Under the pieces are notes generated by a model, which saw only the letters and a list, made by a program, of their open reading frames with translations, had not been told where the DNA came from and ran no database searches. A stretch of 7,981 nucleotides of DNA from Anaerolineae bacterium (GTDB taxonomy: Bacteria; Chloroflexota; Anaerolineae; SpSt-313), in assembly GCA_023511475.1 (NCBI GenBank), contig JAIMBM010000122.1, positions 1 to 7,981 of the forward strand, given 5' to 3'. A program made the position numbers and the translations under genes. Below, piece by piece: positions 1 to 6,973 of this stretch. How positions within the stretch are numbered: the first letter of the stretch is position 1; every line of letters starts with the position of its first letter.

Positions 1-50
1 CCAACCCCCCTTACAAGATCGCCCCTCCCCCGTGCGGGCACGCCCGGCCC

Positions 51-77
51 GGGGGGGGGTGGGGCGCGGGGTGGGGG
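51..77 (+). other. G-run cluster, potential G-quadruplex
   Basis: Four G-tracts lie close together: nine Gs (51-59), four (61-64), four (68-71) and five (73-77), separated by loops of 1, 3 and 1 bases. This fits the standard intramolecular G-quadruplex pattern with short loops, which are the stable kind. C-tracts at 22-25 and 27-31 could instead pair with the first two G-tracts around the inverted repeat CGTGC/GCACG (31-42), so a hairpin and a quadruplex would compete. It lies about 70 bases upstream of the -35 box of the first gene. Whether it acts on that promoter, ends an upstream transcript, or does nothing cannot be told from sequence. I find no convincing gene in 1-143. Confidence 0.5.
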
Positions 78-129
78 CGACAACGCGATGGCGTCTCGCA
101 CGCACAAAACGCGGGCTGGGACGGTCACT

Positions 130-139
130 ACAGCGCTGT
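130..139. promoter_or_regulatory. Perfect 10-bp palindrome next to the -35 box
   Basis: ACAGCGCTGT is its own reverse complement and ends four bases before the TTGACA box at 144-149. A looser inverted repeat, GGGAC (118-122) with GTCCC (138-142), surrounds it. The position would suit an operator or activator site for the acyl-CoA mutase promoter. The regulator is unknown, and a 10-bp palindrome can occur by chance in GC-rich DNA. Confidence 0.3.
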
Positions 140-143
140 CCCT

Positions 144-172
144 TTGACATCGACCCAGGCCAATGCTACCAT
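144..172 (+). promoter_or_regulatory. Sigma70-type promoter of the mutase-subunit/meaB unit
   Basis: A perfect -35 TTGACA (144-149) is followed after 17 bases by TACCAT (167-172), four of six matches to the -10 consensus. The TG at 164-165 gives an extended -10 (TGn). Transcription would start near 179, leaving a leader of about 67 bases. The promoter also argues against the in-frame upstream starts TTG 144 and ATG 171 for the first gene, since both lie inside promoter elements. Confidence 0.65.
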
Positions 173-207
173 GGGTTTCCTGACCAGGTATGGCGCCAGG
201 CCAGGGG

Positions 208-238
208 AGGCGGCCGACGGCGGCCCGCCTCAGGGGGA
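208..238 (+). promoter_or_regulatory. Leader hairpin abutting the Shine-Dalgarno site
   Basis: AGGCGG (208-213) pairs with CCGCCT (225-230), and CCG (214-216) with CGG (221-223). This leaves one bulged C (224) and an ACGG loop (217-220), so nine pairs in all, nearly all G-C. The Shine-Dalgarno stretch GGGGGA (233-238) begins two bases later and sits seven bases before the ATG at 246, which supports that start. The hairpin could tune ribosome access or protect the mRNA end. No cobalamin-riboswitch features are visible in this short leader. Confidence 0.5.
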
Positions 239-245
239 ATGGGTG

Positions 246-658
<413 letters not shown>

Positions 659-662
<4 letters not shown>

Positions 663-1690
663 CCGGGTTCCCTTCGGGTTCCATCTCGGCGCTGGCCGAG
701 CGAGTCCTGCGCGGCGAGCGGCGGGCGCTGGCGCGGGCCATCTCCCGCCTGGAGGAAGGAGGGGAGGCGGGGCGCGAGCTGCTGGCCCTCCTCTACGCGC
801 ACGGCGGCAGGGCCCACACTATCGGCGTGACCGGCGCCCCGGGAACCGGCAAGAGCACGCTGGTCAGCGCCATGGCGCGGGGCTATCGGCGGCGCGGGCT
901 GACGGTAGGCATCGTCGCCGTAGACCCCTCCAGCCCCTTCACCGGCGGCGCGCTCCTCGGGGACCGGGTGCGCATGCGTGACCTCAGTGGCGACCCCGGC
1001 GTTTTCATCCGCAGCATGGCCACGCGCGGGGCCCTCGGTGGCCTCGCCCGGACGGCGGGGGACGTGGTCCTCGCCCTCGACGCGGCCGGCTACGAGCGCA
1101 TCTTTATCGAGACGGTCGGAGCGGGCCAGGACGAGGTCGAGGTCGCCACCCTCGCGCACACCGTGGTGATCGTCGAGGCGCCGGGGCTTGGCGACGAGGT
1201 GCAGGTGCTCAAGGCGGGCCTCCTTGAGACGGGCCACATATTTGTCGTCAACAAGGCGGATCGCGACGGGGCGGAGCAGACGGTTGCCGCCCTGCAGGCG
1301 ATGCTCGACCTGGCAGGCGGCGCCCATGGCGTGGTAGACCACCACGGGGTGCGCATGTCCGTCGGGGAGGCACCTGCGGGCGACAGGGCGGGTGATGGCT
1401 GGCGACCGCCGGTGCTGGCGACCATCGCGACCGAGGGTCGCGGTGTCGAGGAGGTGCTGGACGCCATCGAGGCCCACAGGGCCCATGCGGCCTCCGCAGC
1501 GGGCCGCGACCGGCACTTTGCCGAGGCGCAGCTCGCCCGGGCGCTGGACGAGGCGCTGCGGCGCCTTCTGGCCGAGCACCTTGACTCGGCGGCCTACGAG
1601 GAGGCGGTGCAGGCGGTGCTCAGCCGGTCGGCGGATCCCTACACGGCTGCGGCAAAGCTGGTCGACTCGCTGCGCCCTGGCACCGCCTGA
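659..1690 (+). CDS. meaB: MeaB/ArgK-family GTPase, acyl-CoA mutase chaperone
   Basis: A 343-residue G3E-type GTPase. In characterised relatives it binds B12-dependent acyl-CoA mutases, gates adenosylcobalamin loading and helps remove damaged cofactor, using GTP hydrolysis. Visible motifs are the Walker A loop GAPGTGKS (59-66), VDPSSPFTGGALLGD (88-102) of the switch region, ETVGAGQDE (151-159), PGLGDEVQ (175-182) and the guanine-specificity motif NKAD (198-201). The helical region beyond about residue 275 is the usual dimerisation part. The start is GTG 659, whose last two bases are part of the TGA stop of the mutase subunit. A GGAGG (649-653) lies five bases upstream inside that gene, so translation is probably coupled. 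Adjacency to the mutase subunit fixes the role; MeaH of hydroxyisobutyryl-CoA mutase is a close alternative name. Length is typical and no key residue is missing. Confidence 0.95.
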
Positions 1691-1717
1691 TGAGATGCGG
1701 GTCCGGGACTGTGGGGA

Positions 1718-1740
1718 GGGCGGCCTCAGCGGCCGCGCCC
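1718..1740 (+). terminator. GC-rich stem-loop after meaB, weak terminator candidate
   Basis: GGGCGGCC (1718-1725) pairs with GGCCGCGCCC (1731-1740) across a five-base loop TCAGC, with bulged bases on the right arm. It starts 27 bases after the meaB stop. No T-run follows, so it does not look like a standard Rho-independent terminator; it may act with Rho, block exonucleases, or be chance pairing in GC-rich sequence. Confidence 0.25.
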
Positions 1741-1796
1741 GGCCGGATATCTTCGGGGTGGCACACTGCCGGCTGGCCCAGGAGGGACGCTGCCAA

Positions 1797-1825
1797 TGGG
1801 CAGGTTCGGCCAGAGGTAGTATAAT
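1797..1825 (+). promoter_or_regulatory. Promoter of the PRPP synthetase gene
   Basis: A perfect -10 box TATAAT (1820-1825) stands out in GC-rich surroundings. TGGGCA (1797-1802), four of six matches to the -35 consensus, lies 17 bases upstream. Transcription would begin near 1832, giving a leader of about 90 bases before the ATG at 1923. The -35 assignment is the weaker half. Confidence 0.6.
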
Positions 1826-1883
1826 TCTCCCTGGCTGGGCGCGCGGTTCCTGCAGTGGCTCGGACTTGCCGCATGCAATAGCG

Positions 1884-1917
1884 TGGGGTCACAGCGGTTC
1901 ATGGCCCCAGGGAGGTG
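1884..1917 (+). promoter_or_regulatory. Leader hairpin abutting the Shine-Dalgarno site of prs
   Basis: TGGGGTCA (1884-1891) pairs with TGGCCCCA (1902-1909) over eight positions, with one G-U pair and a ten-base loop. One base later comes the strong Shine-Dalgarno GGAGGTG (1911-1917), five bases before ATG 1923, which decides the start of prs. The layout repeats that of the first gene: a stable hairpin placed directly against the ribosome binding site. Confidence 0.5.
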
Positions 1918-1922
1918 CCGGG

Positions 1923-2876
1923 ATGGACGGCAAGCGCATGTACGGCGAGCTTGCCATCTTTAGCGGAAGTGGCAACCCCGAGCTGGCCCGGGAGATCTGC
2001 GACTACCTGGGAACTCCCCTGCGCGGCGTGGACCTGATCGAGTTCCCCAACGAGAACATTTTTGTCAAGCTCCACCAGAGCGTCCGTTCGCAGGACGTCT
2101 TTGTGGTCCAGTCCTTGAGCTCCCCGGTGAACCGCAACATCATGGAGCTCCTGATCATGCTGGACACGCTCAAGCGCGCCTCTGCCGGACGGATCACCGC
2201 GGTGATGCCCTACTTTGCCTATGGTCGCAGCGACAAGAAGGACCAGCCGCGCGTTCCGATCACCGCCCGCCTTCTGGCCGACATGATCGCGATAGCCGGT
2301 GCGGACCGTTTCCTCACCCTCGACCTCCACGCGGGGCAGATCCAGGGGTTTTTCAGCATCCCGGGCGACGATCTGAGCGCCTTCAATCTGCTGAGCGACT
2401 ACTTCCTGCACAAGCAGATACCCAACGCCGTGGTCGTCTCGGCAGACCTTGGCTTTGCGAAAAAGGGACGGAACTTTGCGGAAAAGCTCCACCTGCCCAT
2501 GGCCTTTGTGGAGAAGCGACGGACCGGGCCGCAGAGCCAGGCTCTCACTGTCATCGGCGATGTGCGCGGCAGGAACGCCATCGTGGTTGACGACGAGGTC
2601 GACACCGCTGGTTCGGTCACCGAGACGGCGCACATCCTGCGCGAGAACGGTGTCTGCGACCTATACGCAAGCTTTACCCATGCTGTGTTCTCACCTCCGG
2701 CGGTCGAGCGACTGCGCGCTGCCGGGTTCAGGGAGGTGGTGACGACGAATACCATCCCGATTCCCGCCCACAGGCGGTTTGAAGGGCTTACGGTGCTATC
2801 CGTCGCGCCATTCCTGGGCGAGGTCATCCACAGGGTGCACAATGGGGAATCCGTTGGCGCCTTCCTCGGGGACTGA
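1923..2876 (+). CDS. prs: Ribose-phosphate pyrophosphokinase (PRPP synthetase)
   Basis: A 317-residue class I-like PRPP synthetase. It transfers pyrophosphate from ATP to ribose 5-phosphate, making PRPP for purine, pyrimidine, NAD, His and Trp synthesis in the cytoplasm. Visible are the N-terminal FSGSGNPELA (13-22), ELLIMLDTLKRASA (75-88), the ATP-contacting R102-S-D104, the DLHAGQIQGFF segment (134-144) with the metal/catalytic region histidine H136, the KRR flexible loop (198-200) and the PRPP-binding loop DDEVDTAGS (223-231). Several motifs differ from the common bacterial form: PNENIF for FPDGEI, YGRSDKK for YARQDRK, SADLGFAKKGR for SPDxGGVxRAR, and DDEVDTAGS for DDMIDTAGT. This fits a divergent clade rather than a broken gene, since the core residues remain. 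The start ATG 1923 has an excellent Shine-Dalgarno site; ATG 1938 is possible but worse placed. It has its own promoter and is probably a single-gene unit. Confidence 0.93.
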   Translation: MDGKRMYGELAIFSGSGNPELAREICDYLGTPLRGVDLIEFPNENIFVKLHQSVRSQDVFVVQSLSSPVNRNIMELLIMLDTLKRASAGRITAVMPYFAYGRSDKKDQPRVPITARLLADMIAIAGADRFLTLDLHAGQIQGFFSIPGDDLSAFNLLSDYFLHKQIPNAVVVSADLGFAKKGRNFAEKLHLPMAFVEKRRTGPQSQALTVIGDVRGRNAIVVDDEVDTAGSVTETAHILRENGVCDLYASFTHAVFSPPAVERLRAAGFREVVTTNTIPIPAHRRFEGLTVLSVAPFLGEVIHRVHNGESVGAFLGD

Positions 2877-2947
2877 GGCAGCCGGACCGGCCGAAAGGTG
2901 CTCGCAGGGCAAAGGAGATGGCTGGGCTCTGGTTTTGCCGTTGGGCA

Positions 2948-2977
2948 TTGGCGGGGGTGTGCCGTGTGTGCTATAAT
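2948..2977 (+). promoter_or_regulatory. Extended -10 promoter of secA
   Basis: TG at 2969-2970, one base, then a perfect TATAAT (2972-2977) form a full extended -10 element. TTGGCG (2948-2953) is a four-of-six -35 at 18-base spacing. Transcription would start near 2984, leaving a leader of only about 25 bases. GGAG (2999-3002) is seven bases before ATG 3010. The 133-base gap after prs holds no clear terminator. Confidence 0.7.
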
Positions 2978-3009
2978 CAGAGCCAGAGTCTGACTTTTGG
3001 AGCTACCCA

Positions 3010-5916
3010 ATGCTGAAAACCTTGCTCACCAAGCTGGTTGGCGACCCGAACGTCAGGGAGCTATCGCGTCTGCAGCCGATCGTGGACGCCATCAACAGCC
3101 TCGAGCCGGAGATGCAGCGTCGCTCTCCGGAGGAGTTCAGAGCGCTCACAGAGTCTTTCCGGCGCCGGATTGCCGAGGCGACGGCGGAAAGGCGGGAGCG
3201 ACTGGCGGACCTGCGCGAGCAGCGGCTGCGCACCCTTGACATTGACGAGAGGAACCGGCTTGATGAGGAGATAAAGGCGCAGGAGAAGGCCCTCGCTGCG
3301 CAAGAGAACGCGATCCTCGATGAGATTCTGCCCGAGGCCTTTGCGGCCGTGCGCGAGGCGGCGCGGCGGACGATTGGGCTGCGCCACTTTGACGTCCAGC
3401 TCATCGGTGGCATCGTGTTGCATCAGGGCAAGATCGCCGAGATGAAGACCGGCGAAGGCAAGACCCTCGTGGCCACGCTGCCGCTCTATCTCAATGCCCT
3501 TGCGGGTCACGGCGCGCACCTCGTGACGCCAAACGACTACCTGTCCAAGGTCGGCGCCCAGTGGATGGGCCCGGTGTACCACTACCTCGGCCTCACCGTA
3601 GGCGTCATCCAGTCTGCGGCCGCCGATCCGAGCCTTGGCTCCTTTGTGTACGATCCGGACTATCAGGCCGCCGATGACCGCTATCAGCATCTGCGGCCGG
3701 TGCCGCGGGCCGAGGCCTACGCAGCCGACATAACGTATGGCACGAACAACGAGTTCGGCTTTGACTATCTCCGCGATAACATGGTGTGGGACCTCAGCCA
3801 GCGGGTGCAGCGCGAGCTGCACTATGCGATCGTGGACGAGGTCGACAATATCCTCATCGACGAGGCGCGGACGCCCTTGATCATCTCCGGGCCGGCAGAG
3901 GAGTCTGCTGCCGAGTACCGGCGCTTCGCGCGGCTGGTGGAGAACCTGCGCGAGGGTGAGGACTATACCGTCGACGAGAAGATGCGGTCGGTCGCCCTCA
4001 CGGATCAGGGCGTCGAGAAGATCGAGCGTGCGCTGGGCATCGAGAACATCTATGCGCCCGGGCACTATGAACTGACCTCGTACCTGGAGAATGCGCTGAA
4101 GGCCAAGGCGCTCTTCCGACGTGACCGGGACTATATCGTGAGGGACAACCGTGAGGTCATCATCGTCGACGAGTTCACGGGGCGGCTGATGTTCGGAAGG
4201 CGCTACTCGGAGGGCCTGCACCAGGCGATCGAGGCCAAGGAGGGGGTGCCGGTACAGCGCGAGAGCCTGACGCTCGCCACGATCACCTTCCAGAACTATT
4301 TCCGGATGTACCGCAAGCTGGCGGGCATGACCGGCACGGCTGCTACCGAGGCCGAGGAGTTCAGCAAGATCTACAGCCTCGACGTGGTCGTGATCCCGAC
4401 GCACAAGCCCATGATCCGCGTGGACCATCCGGACCTGGTGTACAAGACCGAGGCGGCCAAGTTCCGGGCCGTCGTCGATGAGATTGTGGGGCTGCACCGG
4501 AAAGGTCAGCCGGTGCTGGTGGGCACCCTGTCCATCGAAAAGTCGGAGGTGCTCGCCGACATGCTCAAGCGGCGGGGGATCACGCCGCAGGTGCTGAACG
4601 CCAAGCAGCACGAGCGAGAGGCAGGCATCATCGCTCAGGCCGGCCGCCCCGGTGCGGTGACCATCGCAACCAACATGGCCGGCCGTGGTGTGGACATCCT
4701 GCTCGGTGGCAACCCGGAGGGTATGGCGCGCGAGCAGCTCCGCCGACAGGGCGTCGACCTGACGACCGTCTCGCGGGAGGTCTGGGAGCAGGCGCTGGCG
4801 GAGGCCCGTGAGGTGGCCGAGCGTGACCGCGAGCGGGTGGTGAGCCTCGGCGGCCTGCACGTCATCGGCACCGAGCGACACGAGGCGCGTCGCATTGACA
4901 ACCAGCTCCGTGGCCGCTCGGGCCGGCAGGGGGATCCCGGATCATCCCGCTTCTATGTGTCGCTGGAAGACGACCTCATGCGGCGCTTTGGCGGGCAGTC
5001 CATCGCCGGCATTATGGACCGGCTGGGCGTTGAGGAGGATGTGCCCATCGAGCACCGCCTCGTCTCGCGGGCCATCGAAAACGCCCAGGTCAAGGTCGAA
5101 GGCTACAACTTTGACCTGCGCAAGCACGTCCTCGAGTACGACGATGTCGTCAACCAGCAGCGCGAGATCATCTACGGGCAGCGTCGGCTCATCCTGAGCG
5201 AGGCCGAGCTCAGGCCGATCATCGAGGAGATGATCGACGAGCAGGTCGAGATACTGCTCAACACCTACACTGCCGGCGAGCATCGCGATGACTGGGATCT
5301 CACCGGGCTGCACGCGGCGGTTCGTCAGTTCTTCCCACTGCCGCCGTCGCAGAACCCTGCAGTGTGGTCCAAGCTTTCGCGCGAAGAGATCGGCGAGGCG
5401 CTGCATCAGGCGGCAAGGCGTGCCTACGATGAGCGCGAGGCGCAGCTCGGGTCCGAGACAATGCGTCAGCTCGAGCGGCTGGTCATGCTCCATACCGTAG
5501 ACAACCTCTGGGTGCGGCATCTGACTGCGCTCGACGAGCTGCGCGAGGGGATCGGCCTGCGCGCCTACGGTCAGCGGGACCCGCTGGTAGAGTACAAGCG
5601 CGAAGCGCACGACATGTTCAGCGAGCTGACCGACACCATACGGCGCGAGATCGCGCACGGCATATACCGAGCCCAGCTCGTGCGCGCGGAGCCGATTCGG
5701 CGTCGGGAGATGCACCCCAATGTGGCATCGGAGGCGCCGGCACCTCGTCGGTCGGGGGCAAGGCCCGGGCGGAACGATCCCTGCCCCTGTGGCAGCGGGC
5801 GCAAGTACAAGAACTGTTGCCTGCGCAAGGATCAGAAGGGTGGGGCACCTGCGGGCGCAGGGCAGGCGGCGCGAAAGGGAGAGGGCACACCCGAGAACAG
5901 GGGGCGTCATCGGTAA
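3010..5916 (+). CDS. secA: Preprotein translocase ATPase SecA
   Basis: A complete 968-residue SecA, the motor that binds SecYEG at the membrane and drives unfolded preproteins across with ATP. NBD1 holds Walker A TGEGKT (147-152) and the DEVD box (276-279) continuing into LIDEARTP (282-289). The preprotein-crosslinking domain follows at about 290-440. MTGTA (440-444) leads into NBD2, with NMAGRGVD from 555 and the arginine-finger segment RGRSGRQGDPG (634-644). Helical wing and scaffold domains follow, then a basic, Pro/Ala-rich linker and a C-terminal SEC-C zinc motif, C925-x-C927-x8-C936-C937, which in relatives contacts SecB or ribosomes. It is longer than the 901-residue E. coli protein because of a charged helical insertion near 56-101, a second insertion near 203-232 before the conserved ITYGTNNE segment, and extra residues in NBD2 after GGNP. 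ATG 3010 has GGAG seven bases upstream and begins with the usual MLKTLLTKLVG. It has its own promoter; ptb follows 33 bases downstream and may be co-transcribed. Confidence 0.98.
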   Translation: MLKTLLTKLVGDPNVRELSRLQPIVDAINSLEPEMQRRSPEEFRALTESFRRRIAEATAERRERLADLREQRLRTLDIDERNRLDEEIKAQEKALAAQENAILDEILPEAFAAVREAARRTIGLRHFDVQLIGGIVLHQGKIAEMKTGEGKTLVATLPLYLNALAGHGAHLVTPNDYLSKVGAQWMGPVYHYLGLTVGVIQSAAADPSLGSFVYDPDYQAADDRYQHLRPVPRAEAYAADITYGTNNEFGFDYLRDNMVWDLSQRVQRELHYAIVDEVDNILIDEARTPLIISGPAEESAAEYRRFARLVENLREGEDYTVDEKMRSVALTDQGVEKIERALGIENIYAPGHYELTSYLENALKAKALFRRDRDYIVRDNREVIIVDEFTGRLMFGRRYSEGLHQAIEAKEGVPVQRESLTLATITFQNYFRMYRKLAGMTGTAATEAEEFSKIYSLDVVVIPTHKPMIRVDHPDLVYKTEAAKFRAVVDEIVGLHRKGQPVLVGTLSIEKSEVLADMLKRRGITPQVLNAKQHEREAGIIAQAGRPGAVTIATNMAGRGVDILLGGNPEGMAREQLRRQGVDLTTVSREVWEQALAEAREVAERDRERVVSLGGLHVIGTERHEARRIDNQLRGRSGRQGDPGSSRFYVSLEDDLMRRFGGQSIAGIMDRLGVEEDVPIEHRLVSRAIENAQVKVEGYNFDLRKHVLEYDDVVNQQREIIYGQRRLILSEAELRPIIEEMIDEQVEILLNTYTAGEHRDDWDLTGLHAAVRQFFPLPPSQNPAVWSKLSREEIGEALHQAARRAYDEREAQLGSETMRQLERLVMLHTVDNLWVRHLTALDELREGIGLRAYGQRDPLVEYKREAHDMFSELTDTIRREIAHGIYRAQLVRAEPIRRREMHPNVASEAPAPRRSGARPGRNDPCPCGSGRKYKNCCLRKDQKGGAPAGAGQAARKGEGTPENRGRHR

Positions 5917-5949
5917 GGGCACGGGAGGCGGTCACGGAGGGCCGGATCC

Positions 5950-6861
5950 ATGCGGATTTCCTCGTTCGCTGAGCTCCTTGAGGCGGCGCGGCGGGTTGGA
6001 CCAAGGACGGTCGCCGTCGCTGCTGCCCACGAGAAGGAAGTGCTGCAGGCGGCGCACGCCGCCGAGCAGGCCGGCATTGCAGAGTGCATCCTCGTCGGCG
6101 CTGCAGCTCAGATCGCGGAGCTCGCCCGGTGTGCAGGGGCGGACCTCAGGCGGATGGAGGTCATTGACGAACCGGACGTCAGGTGGGCGGCCGCCAGGGT
6201 GATGGGCCTGGTGCGCGAGGGCCGGGCCCATGTGGCCATGAAGGGCCGGATCGAGACGGGCGACTTTTTGCGGGCTGCTCTCGACCGCGAGAATGGCCTG
6301 CGCACGGGGCGGCTGCTGAGCCATGTCGGGGTCTTTGAGATACCGGGCTTTGACCGGCTGCTCTTTGTGACCGATGCGGGCGTTGTGGTTGCGCCGGATC
6401 TCGTGCAAAAGGTCGAGATTGTCCAGAACGCCATCCAGGTGGCGCAGAGGCTCGGGATCAGTGAGCCCAAGGTTGCCATCCTCGCCGCGACCGAGATGGT
6501 GAACCCCAAGATTCCCACGACCCTCGACGCGGCCTACCTCTCCAAGATGGCCGACCGGGGCCAGATCCGCGGGGGGATCGTGGATGGCCCCCTCGCTCTG
6601 GACAACGCCATATCGCGGGAGTCTTCGGCCATCAAGGGCATTAGCTCGCCGGTTGCGGGCCAGGCGGACATACTGGTCGCGCCGGATGTGGAAGCCGGGA
6701 ACATGCTGGCAAAGGCGATCACATACTTTGCCAAGGGGAGCATGGCCGGCGTGGTGGTCGGCGCGCAGTCGCCCCTGATCGTGGCATCTCGTTCGGATCC
6801 TCACGACACGAAGCTGATGTCGATTGCGCTGGGGGTTGTGATGGCCTCTCCCCAGCCGTAG
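5950..6861 (+). CDS. ptb: Phosphate acetyl/butyryltransferase family enzyme
   Basis: A 303-residue cytoplasmic phosphotransacylase that exchanges CoA on an acyl-CoA for phosphate. The acyl-phosphate formed is normally used by an acyl kinase to make ATP. Diagnostic segments are MKGRIETGDFL (97-107) followed by ENGLRTGRLLSHV (114-126), VDGPLALDNAIS (211-222), APDVEAGNML (244-253) and the C-terminal PLIVASRSDPHDTK (275-288). They resemble phosphate butyryltransferases and the Pta-like half of bifunctional hydratase/phosphotransacylases more than classical Pta. Length is normal for Ptb. ATG 5950 has GGAGGG (5936-5941) eight bases upstream. No butyrate/acetate kinase gene is in the window. Its place before an oxidoreductase that makes acyl-CoA from 2-oxoacids suggests use of branched-chain or short-chain acyl-CoAs, but chain-length preference cannot be read from the sequence. 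Confidence 0.9.
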   Translation: MRISSFAELLEAARRVGPRTVAVAAAHEKEVLQAAHAAEQAGIAECILVGAAAQIAELARCAGADLRRMEVIDEPDVRWAAARVMGLVREGRAHVAMKGRIETGDFLRAALDRENGLRTGRLLSHVGVFEIPGFDRLLFVTDAGVVVAPDLVQKVEIVQNAIQVAQRLGISEPKVAILAATEMVNPKIPTTLDAAYLSKMADRGQIRGGIVDGPLALDNAISRESSAIKGISSPVAGQADILVAPDVEAGNMLAKAITYFAKGSMAGVVVGAQSPLIVASRSDPHDTKLMSIALGVVMASPQP

Positions 6862-6872
6862 CGGCCGCCGCA

Positions 6873-6892
6873 GAGCTGGCGATGGCCGGCTC
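6873..6892 (+). other. Stem-loop between ptb and the oxidoreductase genes
   Basis: GAGCTGGC (6873-6880) pairs with GCCGGCTC (6885-6892) over eight positions with one G-U pair and a GATG tetraloop. It starts 12 bases after the ptb stop. There is no T-run after it, so it is not a standard terminator; it may be an mRNA processing or stability element separating ptb from the downstream genes. Confidence 0.4.
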
Positions 6893-6922
6893 CATGGGCT
6901 CTCACATCCGGAGGGTTCGCCA

Positions 6923-6973
6923 ATGAAGCAGCGCCTCAAGGACGAGGACGGCCTTCAGGGAGGGCGGCGATGA
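6923..6973 (+). CDS. Possible 16-residue leader peptide coupled to the oxidoreductase gamma gene
   Basis: ATG 6923 opens a short frame reading MKQRLKDEDGLQGGRR, then TGA at 6971-6973. It has a strong Shine-Dalgarno site, GGAGGG (6910-6915), seven bases upstream. Its stop overlaps the ATG of the next gene as ATGA, the usual arrangement for translational coupling. The peptide is very hydrophilic (ten charged residues), has no membrane segment or signal, and matches no family I know. It has no run of a single amino acid as expected for attenuation. It may be a true small protein, a ribosome-loading device for the next gene, or a remnant. The next gene also has its own GGGAGGG (6958-6964). Confidence 0.35.
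   Translation: MKQRLKDEDGLQGGRR

Noticed and set aside
144..245. N-terminal extension of the mutase subunit from TTG 144 or ATG 171
   Set aside because: Both starts lie within the -35/-10 promoter elements, the added residues do not resemble the family, and ATG 246 has a well-spaced Shine-Dalgarno site.
173..245. Cobalamin riboswitch in the leader of the B12-dependent gene
   Set aside because: The leader is only about 67 bases and shows no B12-box-like segment or multi-helix layout; only a single hairpin is seen.
1392..1922. Extension of the PRPP synthetase frame upstream through the end of meaB
   Set aside because: It is out of frame with meaB, crosses the prs promoter, and gives Arg-rich sequence without family resemblance; the strong ribosome site fixes ATG 1923.
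2908..2939. Terminator between prs and secA formed by GGCAAAG and TTTTGCC
   Set aside because: The T-run is inside the stem rather than after it, the loop is about 18 bases, and pairing is only seven positions with one G-U; not supported.
2935..2940. TTGCCG as -35 box of the secA promoter
   Set aside because: It is 31 bases from TATAAT, too far; TTGGCG at 2948-2953 has workable 18-base spacing and the extended -10 lessens the need for a -35.
3061..4881. Long antisense frame of about 600 codons opposite secA
   Set aside because: It mirrors secA codons in GC-rich DNA; the product is His/Leu/Arg-rich, with no recognisable domain and no credible start signals.
5932..6939. Antisense frame opposite ptb
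   Set aside because: Shadow of the clear phosphotransacylase gene; composition typical of antisense GC-rich sequence.
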